From: Brevundimonas nasdae
Lineage (GTDB): Bacteria > Pseudomonadota > Alphaproteobacteria > Caulobacterales > Caulobacteraceae
Reading direction: 5' to 3'
Length of the DNA stretch: 64,000 bases
Assembly: GCF_016654005.1 (NCBI RefSeq)
Contig: NZ_JAEPWN010000001.1
Coordinates: forward strand, 611,201-675,200
The stretch's first letter is position 1. Every line of letters starts with the position of its first letter. The position numbers and the translations under genes were made by a program. The notes beneath the pieces were generated by a model that worked only from the letters and a program-made list of their open reading frames with translations, did not search any database and was not told the DNA's origin. Positions 17,214 to 24,986 of the stretch are shown here, piece by piece.

Positions 17214-17372
17214 TCGGCGGCGTCTCCGGCATCTGGCGCTCTTTGAGCGTTGTGTGGGGACGCGACGCGAGAGAACGCTGCGGACACCCGGCGGGGAGGC
17301 CGGGCTTATGCCTGCTGCATGGGGCGACTTTTGGACCCTGAAGGGGCGGCGCAGGGTCGCAAATGTCGCAGG

Positions 17373-17597
17373 TTAGGCGATGATGTCCGGCAGGATGCGG
17401 TCTTCGATCTTAACGATCTCGTCCTTCAGTGCCAGTTTCTTGCGCTTCAGACGGGCGATCATAAGCTGGTCGGGAATGGCCGCCTGGCCCAGGGCGTCGA
17501 TTGAGGCGTCCAGGTCCGCGTGCTCCTGGCGCAGCAGTTTGACGCGGGCGTGCAGCGCCGCCTCTTCTTCGCTGATGTCTGGAATGTCGTCGTTCAT
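17373..17597 (-). CDS. DUF465 (YdcH-like) small coiled-coil protein
   Basis: A 74-residue acidic/basic heptad-rich protein. The C-terminal IARLKRKKLALKDEIVKIED is the characteristic DUF465 segment. The function of the family is not established. A second, shorter DUF465 protein is encoded 1.2 kb to the right (18813-18986) on the opposite strand. Weakly linked to the TIGR02444 gene upstream (35-base gap, same strand). Confidence 0.85.
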   Translation of the reverse strand: MNDDIPDISEEEAALHARVKLLRQEHADLDASIDALGQAAIPDQLMIARLKRKKLALKDEIVKIEDRILPDIIA

Positions 17598-17632
17598 CGC
17601 AGGGTCCCCACGGCCTTATACGCCAGCGAATT

Positions 17633-18097
17633 TCAGGCCGGAAGGGCGTCGGCCAGGCGGATCAGCGCCGGACGCGGCGTGACGCGTGACCAGACCCGCG
17701 TGGTGGCCGCCAGTCCGTCGATGGCGGGGCGCGACGCGCCGGCGGGCGGCGGGGCCAGGGCCTCCAGCGCCTCAAGCAGATGTTTTTCGGCCTCCAACTC
17801 CAGCGCCTTGATGCGGTTGCGCACGCTTTCGCGCGGACCGTCGTCGATGTCCGGCACAGGCGCCTTCAGGGTGCGGCGCACGGCGCGCAGGGGGGCGACC
17901 ACCACCCCGTCCCAGGCGCGGGCGGTGTCGCAGGCGGCCTCGATCGTATCCTCGTCAGGACGGCGTCCGGTCTGGGCGACCCACGCCGACCACAACAGCA
18001 GGGGGACATTCTGTTCGTGGTGATCCTGCAGCGACAGGCAGGCGTCGGCCACGTCCGGCGCGGCATAGGCGGCGACCGCCCAATCCCAAAGCGACAT
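17633..18097 (-). CDS. TIGR02444-family conserved protein
   Basis: A 154-residue helical protein; SLWDWAVAAYAAPDVADACL and NVPLLLWSAWVA are the family's conserved N-terminal segments. No function is assigned to this family. Its ATG overlaps the ubiX stop by one base (TAATG), so it is translationally coupled to ubiX, which hints at a role linked to quinone or flavin metabolism, but this is only guilt by association. Confidence 0.82.
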   Translation of the reverse strand: MSLWDWAVAAYAAPDVADACLSLQDHHEQNVPLLLWSAWVAQTGRRPDEDTIEAACDTARAWDGVVVAPLRAVRRTLKAPVPDIDDGPRESVRNRIKALELEAEKHLLEALEALAPPPAGASRPAIDGLAATTRVWSRVTPRPALIRLADALPA

Positions 18098-18696
18098 TAT
18101 TTCATTCCATCCCAGCGCTTCACCGCCGACCAGTCCAGACCGAACAGGTCCAGCGCCCGGCCGACCGACTGATCGACCATCTCCATGATGGAGGCGGGCT
18201 TGGCGTAGAGGGCCGGCAGGGGTGGGGCGATGACGGCGCCCATTTCGGTCAGGGCCGTCATGGTGCGGAGGTGGCCAAGATGCAGCGGGGTCTCGCGCAC
18301 CATCAGAACCAGCGGGCGGCGTTCTTTCAGCGTCACGTCTGCTGCGCGGGTCAGCAGGGAAGAGGTCACGCCGGTGGCGATCTCGCTCATCGTCTTCACG
18401 GAGCAGGGCGCGACGATCATGCCCAGGGTGCGGAAGGAGCCGGAGGCGATGGTCGCCCCGACGTCGCCCAGTTTGTAAACCACGACCGCCTTGCCGGTCA
18501 GATCGTCGGGGGACATCTCCGTCTCCTGCGACAAAGTGAGCAGGGCGGCTTTTGTCACGACCAGATGGCTCTCGATGCCTAGGTCTTTCAGCGCGTCCAG
18601 CACGCGGGCGCCGTAGATGACGCCGGAAGCCCCTGAAATCCCGACCACTATTCGCGCGGGTGGGTTTCTTATGGCTCCGTTCACAACATCGACCAT
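18097..18696 (-). CDS. ubiX: UbiX flavin prenyltransferase
   Basis: Attaches dimethylallyl phosphate to FMN to make the prenylated flavin cofactor used by the UbiD decarboxylase in ubiquinone synthesis. The 199-residue form starting at ATG 18696 shows RIVVGISGASGVIYG, the Cys-Ser motif IVAPCSVKTMSEIATG, and RETPLHLGHLRTM, all family signatures. A GTG at 18756 would add 20 residues; the start is uncertain because neither has a clear ribosome-binding site. It leads a two-gene unit with the TIGR02444 protein. Confidence 0.92.
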   Translation of the reverse strand: MVDVVNGAIRNPPARIVVGISGASGVIYGARVLDALKDLGIESHLVVTKAALLTLSQETEMSPDDLTGKAVVVYKLGDVGATIASGSFRTLGMIVAPCSVKTMSEIATGVTSSLLTRAADVTLKERRPLVLMVRETPLHLGHLRTMTALTEMGAVIAPPLPALYAKPASIMEMVDQSVGRALDLFGLDWSAVKRWDGMK

Positions 18697-18812
18697 TTTG
18701 GGGGTCAGCCTCCGTGGGGTCCGGCGAGGCGGGCCGTCACTGGAATGTGATTCCACAGCCTGCCGATCCGGGCGCTCACTCTAGTGGTCCCTAACCAACG
18801 GAGGCGCAAGCC

Positions 18813-18986
18813 ATGACCATCGAGGCTCGTATTCGCGAACTGGGTAATCGTCATCGCGTTCTGGATCAGACGATCCAAAAGGAGTTGACCCGCCCGTCCG
18901 TGGACCCGCTGCAGGTCAGGGAGCTGAAGCAGAAGAAGCTTAGGCTGAAGGAAGAAATCACCAGTCTGGAGGCGCGAGCGACCTAG
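18813..18986 (+). CDS. Second DUF465 (YdcH-like) small protein
   Basis: A 57-residue protein, MTIEARIRELGNRHRVLD at the start and VRELKQKKLRLKEEITSLEA towards the end, matching the DUF465 pattern of a short helical hairpin. A GGAG ribosome-binding site lies 9 bases before ATG 18813. A strong terminator follows 28 bases after the stop, so this is a small free-standing transcription unit. Function unknown. It pairs with the 74-residue paralogue at 17373-17597. Confidence 0.85.
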   Translation: MTIEARIRELGNRHRVLDQTIQKELTRPSVDPLQVRELKQKKLRLKEEITSLEARAT

Positions 18987-19014
18987 CGCCGCTCACGACC
19001 TCCCGAAAATGACG

Positions 19015-19047
19015 ACGGCCCCGGAGAGCGATCTCCGGGGCCGTTTT
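19015..19047. terminator. Bidirectional intrinsic terminator between DUF465 gene and trcR
   Basis: Perfect 13-bp stem ACGGCCCCGGAGA / TCTCCGGGGCCGT with a 4-base loop and TTTT on the plus side. It lies between two convergent genes. Confidence 0.9.
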
Positions 19048-19071
19048 GCATCTGTGCGACGCGAAGCGAGA

Positions 19072-19734
19072 TCAGTCGCGCTTGCCGAAGACCGACTCGG
19101 CGGTGGGTTCGGCGCTGGGGCGTTCGCGGGCCTCGGGAACGAACTCGGGCTCCGCCTCTTCAACGACGGCCTGGATGGTGCCGCCGCCGTTCTTGAGGTC
19201 GTCCTTGGCCTTCTTGTCAGCAGCCTTCTTGACCACTTCGTCCAGAACCAGCTGGCCGACCAGACCCAGGGTCACCGGATCGACCGGCTTGATGTTGGTC
19301 GAGTTCCAGTGGGTGCGGTTGCGCACGCTTTCAATCGTGGACTTGGTGGTGCCCAGCAGCTTGGCGATCTGGGCGTCGGCGACTTCCGGGTGGTTGCGCA
19401 CGAACCAGGCGATGGCGTCCGGGCGGTCCTGGCGGCGCGAAACAGGCGTGTATTTCGGCGCAGGCTTGGCGGATTTCAGCAGTTCGGCGTGACGGCTGAC
19501 GATGGCCTTCATCCGATAGTTTTCGTTGGCCTGGGCCTTGTCCAGCTCTTCGCGGGTCAGTTGGCCGCCGGTGACGGGGTCAACGCCGCGAATGTCGCGC
19601 GCCACGTCGCCGTCCGCGATGCCGCGCACTTCCAGCGGGTGCAGGCCGCAGAAGTCCGCGATCTGCTCAAAGCTGAGGGAGGTGTTGTCGACCAGCCAGA
19701 CCGCAGTGGCCTTGGGCATCAGAATGTCGCTCAT
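19072..19734 (-). CDS. trcR: TrcR, DUF1013 cell-cycle transcriptional regulator
   Basis: A 220-residue protein of the DUF1013 family, named TrcR in Caulobacter and linked to RNA polymerase and cell-cycle transcription. The conserved core runs from MPKATAVWLVDNTSLSFEQI to about residue 180, including IAKLLGTTKSTIESVRNRTHW, which reads as a helix-turn-helix. The tail (about 180-220) is charged and disordered. Free-standing gene between a shared terminator and its own 220-base upstream region. The family match is strong; the detailed role rests on the Caulobacter homologue. Confidence 0.88.
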   Translation of the reverse strand: MSDILMPKATAVWLVDNTSLSFEQIADFCGLHPLEVRGIADGDVARDIRGVDPVTGGQLTREELDKAQANENYRMKAIVSRHAELLKSAKPAPKYTPVSRRQDRPDAIAWFVRNHPEVADAQIAKLLGTTKSTIESVRNRTHWNSTNIKPVDPVTLGLVGQLVLDEVVKKAADKKAKDDLKNGGGTIQAVVEEAEPEFVPEARERPSAEPTAESVFGKRD

Positions 19735-19954
19735 GGGGCGTTCGTCCCGGTATGATTTTGCAGCCGAAGGGGCCTTCGGCAGGCGTTGGATACGACGGCG
19801 CCCGGCCTTTCGACCGGGCGCTTATGGTTTCGATATAGGCCTATTCGCGTGAAAAGAAAACGCTGACCGACAATGCTATACAGCGACGGTTCATGTTCGT
19901 CGGCCTAGTTCGGCCAACAAGAGGCGTCGCCTCGTTCTGGAGAGGAAGAACACA

Positions 19955-20788
19955 ATGTCCATTCTGCTTGGCGCCGCCATGTTTGCGGCGATGGCTTCGG
20001 GTCAAGACTTTTCGGTGCAGCGCGTCGCGCCGCGCGGCAGCTACGCCCAGACCTGCGCGAACGCCTACACGAACCAGGGGCGCCTCTATGCCGACTGTCG
20101 CGACGAGCGGGGCCAGATTCGCGGCACCTCGATCGAACTGGCGCGGTGCAGCGGCGACGAAATCGTCAACAACAACGGCCTGCTGGTCTGCGGCCGCACC
20201 CGTGGCGACTATGAGGATCGTGGTCCGGGACGTCCCGGTCAGGGCGGCGCCAACGGCGGGGGCTGGGGCAATGGCGGCGGCTGGGGCAATGGCCGCACCC
20301 CGCAGGGCAGCTACACCGGCAGCTGCAACAATATCTCGGTGCGTGGCGATCAACTGACGGCGACCTGCCGTGACACGCGCCGCAACGAACGCACCAGCAC
20401 CCTGAACATCAGTCGCTGCGGCCGTGCGGACATCAGCAATGACAACGGCCTGCTGGTCTGCGGACCGCAGCGCGGCCAATGGGTCGGCGGCGGCAACGGC
20501 GGCGGCTGGGGCGGAAACAATGGCGGCGGCTGGGGTCAGACCTCGATCACCGTTTACGACAACGCCAATTTCCGCGGCTCTTCGCGCCAGTTTGTCGATG
20601 AAGACCGTAACCTGGGCCGCACGCCGTTCAATGACCGCATCGTCTCGATCCGCGTCCAGGGCCGTTGGGAAGTCTGCACGGACGCCGACTTCCGGGGCCG
20701 CTGCCGCATCATCGACCGCGACGTCAGCCGTCTGGACGGCGACTTCTACCGCAGCATCTCTTCGGTGCGCCCGGTCAGCCGTCGCTAG
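19955..20788 (+). CDS. Secreted protein with two CVNH-like domains and a beta/gamma-crystallin domain
   Basis: A 277-residue exported protein with an N-terminal signal peptide (cleavage probable near residue 16). Two cyanovirin-N-like repeats follow at about 28-80 and 117-170: each begins GSY..(T/S)C, has a central C-R-D motif and ends NNGLLVCG or NDNGLLVCG. They are separated by Gly/Trp/Asn-rich linkers (about 88-116 and 174-195). The last 80 residues (197-275) are a beta/gamma-crystallin fold: ITVYDNANFRGSSRQF and EVCTDADFRGRCRIID are its two Greek-key motifs. CVNH domains bind glycans and crystallin domains often bind calcium, so an envelope or surface carbohydrate-binding role is inferred. 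Monocistronic, with GGAGAGGAA upstream. Confidence 0.82.
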   Translation: MSILLGAAMFAAMASGQDFSVQRVAPRGSYAQTCANAYTNQGRLYADCRDERGQIRGTSIELARCSGDEIVNNNGLLVCGRTRGDYEDRGPGRPGQGGANGGGWGNGGGWGNGRTPQGSYTGSCNNISVRGDQLTATCRDTRRNERTSTLNISRCGRADISNDNGLLVCGPQRGQWVGGGNGGGWGGNNGGGWGQTSITVYDNANFRGSSRQFVDEDRNLGRTPFNDRIVSIRVQGRWEVCTDADFRGRCRIIDRDVSRLDGDFYRSISSVRPVSRR

Positions 20789-20802
20789 GCTGTAAGAAGG
20801 AT

Positions 20803-20831
20803 GATCCGGGGACGGCCTGCCGCCCCGGATC
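20803..20831. terminator. Hairpin between convergent genes
   Basis: Perfect 9-bp stem GATCCGGGG / CCCCGGATC with an 11-base loop, between the CVNH gene and the quinone oxidoreductase gene. No T-run, so termination is only probable. Confidence 0.5.
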
Positions 20832-20839
20832 AGACGGCC

Positions 20840-21811
20840 TCAGGTCGTCAGCATGATCTTGCCGACATGATCCCCCGCTTCGAGCGCGCGGTGGGCGTCG
20901 GCGGCTTTTTCCAGCGGGAAGGTCGCGTGGATCGGCGGCCTGACCGCGCCGGATGCGATCCAGGGGAAGGCGGTCGTTTCGACAGCCGCCGCCAGACGGG
21001 CCTTTTCGTCAGCAGGGCGCGCGCGCAGGGTCGATCCCGTCAGGGTCAGGCGTTTGACCATGATCCGCATCAGGTCCACCTCGGCCAGCGATCCCGTCAG
21101 GGTGGCGATCACCACCCAGCGTCCGCCCGGCTTGAGGGCCTTCAGGTTCAGTTCGGCGTAGTCGCGTCCCACCATATCCAGAACCACGTCAGCGCCGCCG
21201 GCTTCGGCGATGGCGGCGGCCAGGTCATCGGTTTTGGCGTCCAGACTGATGTCGGCGCCCAAAGCCTTGGCGGCGGCGGCCTTTTCAGCCCCGCGCGAGG
21301 TGGCGATGACCTTTGCGCCCGCCGCCTTGGCCATTTGGATGGCCGTGACGCCGATGCCGCTGGTCGCGCCGTGGATCAGCAGGGTCTCGCCCGGTTTCAG
21401 GCCGCCCGCTTCGAACACATTGGTGAAGACGGTGAAGACGGTTTCCGGCAAGGCCGCCGCCTGGACGAAATCAAGCCCGTCGGGGATCGGCAGGACGTGG
21501 CGTGCATCCACAACCGCCTTGTCGGCATAGCCGCCGCCGCCCAGCAGGGCGAACACGCGGTCGCCGACCTGCCAGCGGCTGACGCCGTCGCCGACCGCTT
21601 CGATCTCGCCCGCCACTTCCAGCCCCAGCACCTCTGACGCGCCGGGCGGCGGGGGATAGGCGCCGATGCGTTGCAACAGGTCGGGCCGGTTCACCCCCGC
21701 GGCGTGGACGCGGATCAGAACCTGGCCTGGTCCCGGCGTGGGATCGGGGCGTTCGGCCAGGGTCAGGGCTTCCGCCGGGCCTGAGCCGCCTTCGATGGTG
21801 ATGATGCGCAT
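20840..21811 (-). CDS. NAD(P)H-quinone oxidoreductase (zeta-crystallin/QOR type)
   Basis: A 323-residue zinc-independent medium-chain reductase. LGLEVAGEIEAVGDGVSRW and the Rossmann motif IHGATSGIGVTAIQMAKAAGAKVIA-type stretch (about 21300-21390) are typical of the PIG3/QOR group that reduces quinones with NADPH. ATG 21811 (MRIITIEGG) was chosen; the 48 codons upstream lack family sequence. The promoter is shared with the divergent DUF1192 gene. Confidence 0.9.
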   Translation of the reverse strand: MRIITIEGGSGPAEALTLAERPDPTPGPGQVLIRVHAAGVNRPDLLQRIGAYPPPPGASEVLGLEVAGEIEAVGDGVSRWQVGDRVFALLGGGGYADKAVVDARHVLPIPDGLDFVQAAALPETVFTVFTNVFEAGGLKPGETLLIHGATSGIGVTAIQMAKAAGAKVIATSRGAEKAAAAKALGADISLDAKTDDLAAAIAEAGGADVVLDMVGRDYAELNLKALKPGGRWVVIATLTGSLAEVDLMRIMVKRLTLTGSTLRARPADEKARLAAAVETTAFPWIASGAVRPPIHATFPLEKAADAHRALEAGDHVGKIMLTT

Positions 21812-21903
21812 GAGGGCTCCGCTTGCAATCGTCCGTGTCCGGGCGCTCTCATATGGGTTTGAGGCCGTGTCAGGCCAGTGCAACAGAGGCAGAAAGGGAC
21901 GCC

Positions 21904-22107
21904 ATGTTTGAGGATCTCGAACCTCGCCCCCAGCGCGGCGAGGCGCTGACCGCATTGTCGCGGGAAGATCTGGATCTGGTTTCGGTGGGCGATCTGCAGG
22001 AGCGGATCGAGGCGCTGGAGCGTGAGATCGCGCGCAGTCGGGCGGCCATAGAGGCCAAACAATCCAAGAAGAACGCTGCAGACGCCCTGTTCAACTTCGG
22101 ATCGTGA
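21904..22107 (+). CDS. DUF1192-family small protein
   Basis: A 67-residue protein: MFEDLEPRPQRGEALTALS, then LSREDLDLVSVGDLQERI, then a helix ending KKNAADALFNFGS. These are the conserved parts of DUF1192, common in Alphaproteobacteria and of unknown function. An AGAAAGGGAC ribosome-binding site precedes ATG 21904. It lies 92 bases upstream of rcdA on the same strand. Confidence 0.87.
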   Translation: MFEDLEPRPQRGEALTALSREDLDLVSVGDLQERIEALEREIARSRAAIEAKQSKKNAADALFNFGS

Positions 22108-22199
22108 ATCGTCCGTTAAGGGAAATCATGGCATGACGGTTGCAGGCTTGACGCAACAGGCGCCGTCATGGGCCCATTTCAGGACCAATCCTAGATCCG

Positions 22200-22730
22200 A
22201 TGATGATGTCTGATACGACCCCGCACTCGGCACAGACCTCGGCGGCCGCGCTGGAGCGTGGACGCACGGTGCGTGACTTCGCGCGTTCCGAACTGTTCGA
22301 CCGCACCTTCCGCGAAGGCATGGAGCTGGTCGAGGAGACGGCCGCCTATCTGGACGGCGAGGGACGGCGCGATTCCAAGATACTGTCGCGGGCTGCGGCC
22401 CTGGCCTATGCCGCCGAGAGCATGAAGCTGACCACGCGCCTGATGCAGATTGCGTCGTGGCTGCTGGTGCAGCGTGCCGTGCGCGAAGACGACATGACGC
22501 CCGAGGCGGCCTGCGCGCCGCGCTATCGTCTGAACGCCCGCAAGGTCGAGACGGAGCCCAGTCACGCCGAGCTGCCCATCGCCCTGATCGAATATGTGGT
22601 GCGTTCCGAAAAACTGTTCGACCGCGCCCTGTATCTGGACCGGCGCATGTATCTGGATGGTCAGGACGAGACGCCTGAGAACCCGGTGCTGAGCCAGTTG
22701 GGCATGCTGGAAGCGGCGTTCAGAGAGTAG
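22200..22730 (+). CDS. rcdA: RcdA, ClpXP adaptor for CtrA degradation (DUF1465)
   Basis: A 176-residue helical-bundle protein of the DUF1465 family. In Caulobacter this protein, RcdA, works with CpdR and PopA to present CtrA and other substrates to ClpXP at the G1-S transition. The core FREGMELVEETAAYLDGEGR and ALAYAAESMKLTTRLMQIAS is diagnostic, and the polar C-terminus (about 155-176) is disordered as in the homologue. ATG codons at 22200, 22203 and 22206 are all possible. Its presence, together with TrcR 3 kb away, supports the caulobacterial assignment. Confidence 0.9.
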   Translation: MMMSDTTPHSAQTSAAALERGRTVRDFARSELFDRTFREGMELVEETAAYLDGEGRRDSKILSRAAALAYAAESMKLTTRLMQIASWLLVQRAVREDDMTPEAACAPRYRLNARKVETEPSHAELPIALIEYVVRSEKLFDRALYLDRRMYLDGQDETPENPVLSQLGMLEAAFRE

Positions 22731-22742
22731 AGGGCGCGATTT

Positions 22743-22889
22743 CCTTCTCCCGTTGGGAGAAGGTGGCCCGTGGGGTCGGACGAGGGTTCTGTTCGCCGAA
22801 GTGACGTCGCCGTCGTGACCCTCACCCTTTCACGCAAGAACGATCGCTGGCGCTCTCGTGCGTTCAAGCCCTCTCCCAATGGGAGAGGG
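22743..22889. repeat. Paired hairpin intergenic repeat between rcdA and L,D-transpeptidase
   Basis: Two perfect 9-bp hairpins, CCTTCTCCC gtt GGGAGAAGG (22743-22763) and CCCTCTCCC aat GGGAGAGGG (22869-22889), about 105 bases apart. A related hairpin occurs at 27934-27962. The pattern is that of a dispersed palindromic repeat; the right hairpin may also end transcription of the convergent genes. Confidence 0.7.
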
Positions 22890-22896
22890 TTGTCTT

Positions 22897-24462
22897 TTAC
22901 GGTCCGACGTCGCTGGCGTCGCGGCGGCCGCCGTCGTCGATGGGCTTGGGCAGGTTGACGGCGATGCCCAGCGCCTGGGCCAGCTTGTCGTCTCGGCCGT
23001 AGCCGTCTTCACGGAAGGCCACGCGACCTTGACCATCCACGAAGGCGGTCCAGTACAGCAGGCGCACCGAGATTTCGCGGCCCGTGGTGACACGCGTCGT
23101 CTCGCGGCTGTCCTGGGCGGCGTCAAACTGGTTTAGCTTGGTCGGGTCGGGCGACAGCAGCAGGCGAGCGAACTCCACCGCATTCTGAACCCGGACGCAG
23201 CCGTGGCTGCGCTGGCGCATGGACAGGTTGAAGGCGCCCTTGGACGGCGTATCGTGCAGGAAGATGGCGTAGCTGTCGCGCAGTTCGAACTTCACATAGC
23301 CCAGGGCCGAGCGGGGACCGGCGCGCTGGATGACCGTGCCGTTCTGAACATACATGTCGTTGGCGGCCAGATAGCCCGGACCCTTTGGCAGGATTTCGCG
23401 GCGCGCGATGCCGGCGGGCACATACCAGGGCGGATTGGCCACGACCGAGGCGAACGGTTTTTCCAGGCTGGGCGTCTGGTTGTCGGCGGATCCCACGACG
23501 ACGCGGTTGGAGTGGACCGGTTTGCCGTCCTTCCAATAGACCATGATGGCGGCGGCGGTGTTGACCTCGATCCGCTCAGGCGCGACGTCGCGCTTCAGCC
23601 AGCGGCGGCGCTCCAGGTTCAGGGCGATCTGCCGGGCGCGCGTCTCGGCGGTGGCCGACAGCGAGCGCTGGGTGCCTGCGCCGACGCGGCCGTCTGCGCC
23701 CAGGCCGTGACGAACCTGGAAGCCCTCGACCGCCTTTTGCAGTTCGGAACTGTAGGTCAGGCCCTGGGCCTTCAGGCGCGCGCCGTCAGCAGACGTCAGA
23801 TCGCCCTCGGCGACCAGACGGTCGATCAGCGCGGGGATGCGACGGTCGCTGGCGTTCGGTTCGATGGTCGGACCGGCGGGGAAGGCGGGCCAGCCGCCCT
23901 GCGCCGCGATACGGCGGTAGCGGACATAGCCGGCGGACAGGTTCTGATATCCGATGTCCGTCGGGGCCAGACCTTCGAACCAGTCCAGCAGAATGTTGCG
24001 ATTCAGGGCGTCCGACAGGCCGCGCGGCAGGTCGACGCGGTTCTTCTGCATCTCCCACAGGTCTTCGACCGTTTCGGGACGAACCTTACCCAGAGCCAGC
24101 GCACGGCCATAGCCGAGGGCCGCCGCCGTCGTGCGCAGATCGGACGATGCCGGGTCGGCGGCAAGGCCGACGAAATCGAAGAAGTCGCTGGAGGCCAGAC
24201 CGTGACGCTCCGACCGTTGGGCGACGGCGTTCAGGGCGCGAATGCGTTCGGCGTTCCACACCGGGCGCCAGCCGTTCATTTCATAGAAGGCGCGGACATC
24301 AGGCTGTTGCGCTTGCGGCAGGCGGCCGATCTGGTCGTTGAAACTGTTGTAGAAGGCGGTCGCCTCCAGGGTCCGCTGCACATAGACCTGTTGTGCGCGC
24401 GCCGTAGAGCCGAGGGCCATGGTCGCGGTCGCGACGCCCAGACCCAGTTCCCGTCTATTCAT
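22897..24462 (-). CDS. YkuD-type murein L,D-transpeptidase with peptidoglycan-binding domain
   Basis: A 521-residue exported enzyme that forms 3-3 peptidoglycan cross-links or attaches proteins to the wall. The N-terminus MNRRELGLGVATATMALG has a twin-Arg plus hydrophobic signal ending ARAQ, so Tat export is possible. A scaffold region resembling YcbB/LdtD comes next, then a peptidoglycan-binding motif (VEGFQVRHGLGADGRVG, about residues 240-256), and a YkuD catalytic domain with SHGCVRVQN holding the nucleophile Cys. Large size and domain order match the YcbB family. Convergent with rcdA across a repeat. Confidence 0.9.
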   Translation of the reverse strand: MNRRELGLGVATATMALGSTARAQQVYVQRTLEATAFYNSFNDQIGRLPQAQQPDVRAFYEMNGWRPVWNAERIRALNAVAQRSERHGLASSDFFDFVGLAADPASSDLRTTAAALGYGRALALGKVRPETVEDLWEMQKNRVDLPRGLSDALNRNILLDWFEGLAPTDIGYQNLSAGYVRYRRIAAQGGWPAFPAGPTIEPNASDRRIPALIDRLVAEGDLTSADGARLKAQGLTYSSELQKAVEGFQVRHGLGADGRVGAGTQRSLSATAETRARQIALNLERRRWLKRDVAPERIEVNTAAAIMVYWKDGKPVHSNRVVVGSADNQTPSLEKPFASVVANPPWYVPAGIARREILPKGPGYLAANDMYVQNGTVIQRAGPRSALGYVKFELRDSYAIFLHDTPSKGAFNLSMRQRSHGCVRVQNAVEFARLLLSPDPTKLNQFDAAQDSRETTRVTTGREISVRLLYWTAFVDGQGRVAFREDGYGRDDKLAQALGIAVNLPKPIDDGGRRDASDVGP

Positions 24463-24552
24463 AACCAGTCTGCTTCTCGATCAGTTCGACCCCCGTGGAT
24501 CGACGCCTTGCTTTGCCTTACCCCGAACGCCCGTATGTTATCGGCGTTCCAG

Positions 24553-24586
24553 ACAAACAAAAAGCGCCGGTCCTGCGACCGACGCT
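24553..24586 (-). terminator. rpmE terminator
   Basis: On the minus strand AGCG-t-CGGTC gcag GACCG-g-CGCT (24586-24563) is followed by TTTTTGTTTG. It lies about 45 bases after the rpmE stop. Confidence 0.8.
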
Positions 24587-24629
24587 CTTCGTGACCATAA
24601 TGCTGCAGTATGCCGCAGCCTTAAGGGTC

Positions 24630-24854
24630 TTACTTCTTGATGAAGCCGGCGAACTTGTTGTTGAAGCGCGAAACGCGGCCGCCCCGGTCCAGCAGGTGGG
24701 CGTTGCCGCCGGTCCAGGCCGGGTGCGTCGACGGGTCGATGTCGAGCGCCAGCTTGTCGCCTTCCTTACCGTAGGTCGAACGGGTCTGGTAGGTGCTGCC
24801 ATCGGTCATCACGACGGTGATGAAGTGGTAGTCGGGGTGCGTGTCGGGCTTCAT
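24630..24854 (-). CDS. rpmE: 50S ribosomal protein L31
   Basis: A 74-residue ribosomal protein. The N-terminus [20 protein letters not shown] and the C-terminus [11 protein letters not shown] are typical of L31. The zinc-binding cysteines of the C+ type (CxxC) are absent, so this is a C-minus L31, which does not store zinc. It has its own terminator (24553-24586), and a hairpin with a following T-rich tract lies in its leader (24916-24933). Confidence 0.95.
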   Translation of the reverse strand: MKPDTHPDYHFITVVMTDGSTYQTRSTYGKEGDKLALDIDPSTHPAWTGGNAHLLDRGGRVSRFNNKFAGFIKK

Positions 24855-24915
24855 GGTGGCGTCCGGTCTCTGGCGCGATGACGATGCCGACCGTCTGTGC
24901 GCATGAAATGAGAAA

Positions 24916-24933
24916 CCCGCCGATGAGGGCGGG
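24916..24933 (-). promoter_or_regulatory. Leader hairpin upstream of rpmE
   Basis: CCCGCC gatgag GGCGGG hairpin; on the minus strand it is followed by TTTCTCATTT. It sits about 60 bases before the rpmE start and is not downstream of any minus-strand gene, so it may be an attenuator or a 5' UTR element. Confidence 0.35.
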
Positions 24934-24986
24934 AATGAGCGGCGGCGTTTACACCGGGGGGCGTTCCGGGGCAAGAGGCAGGCGCA

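Noticed and set aside
19763..19821. Hairpins upstream of trcR as terminators
   Set aside because: Stems exist (GCCGAAGG/CCTTCGGC and GCGCCCGG/CCGGGCGC), but neither is followed by a T-run and no gene ends there.
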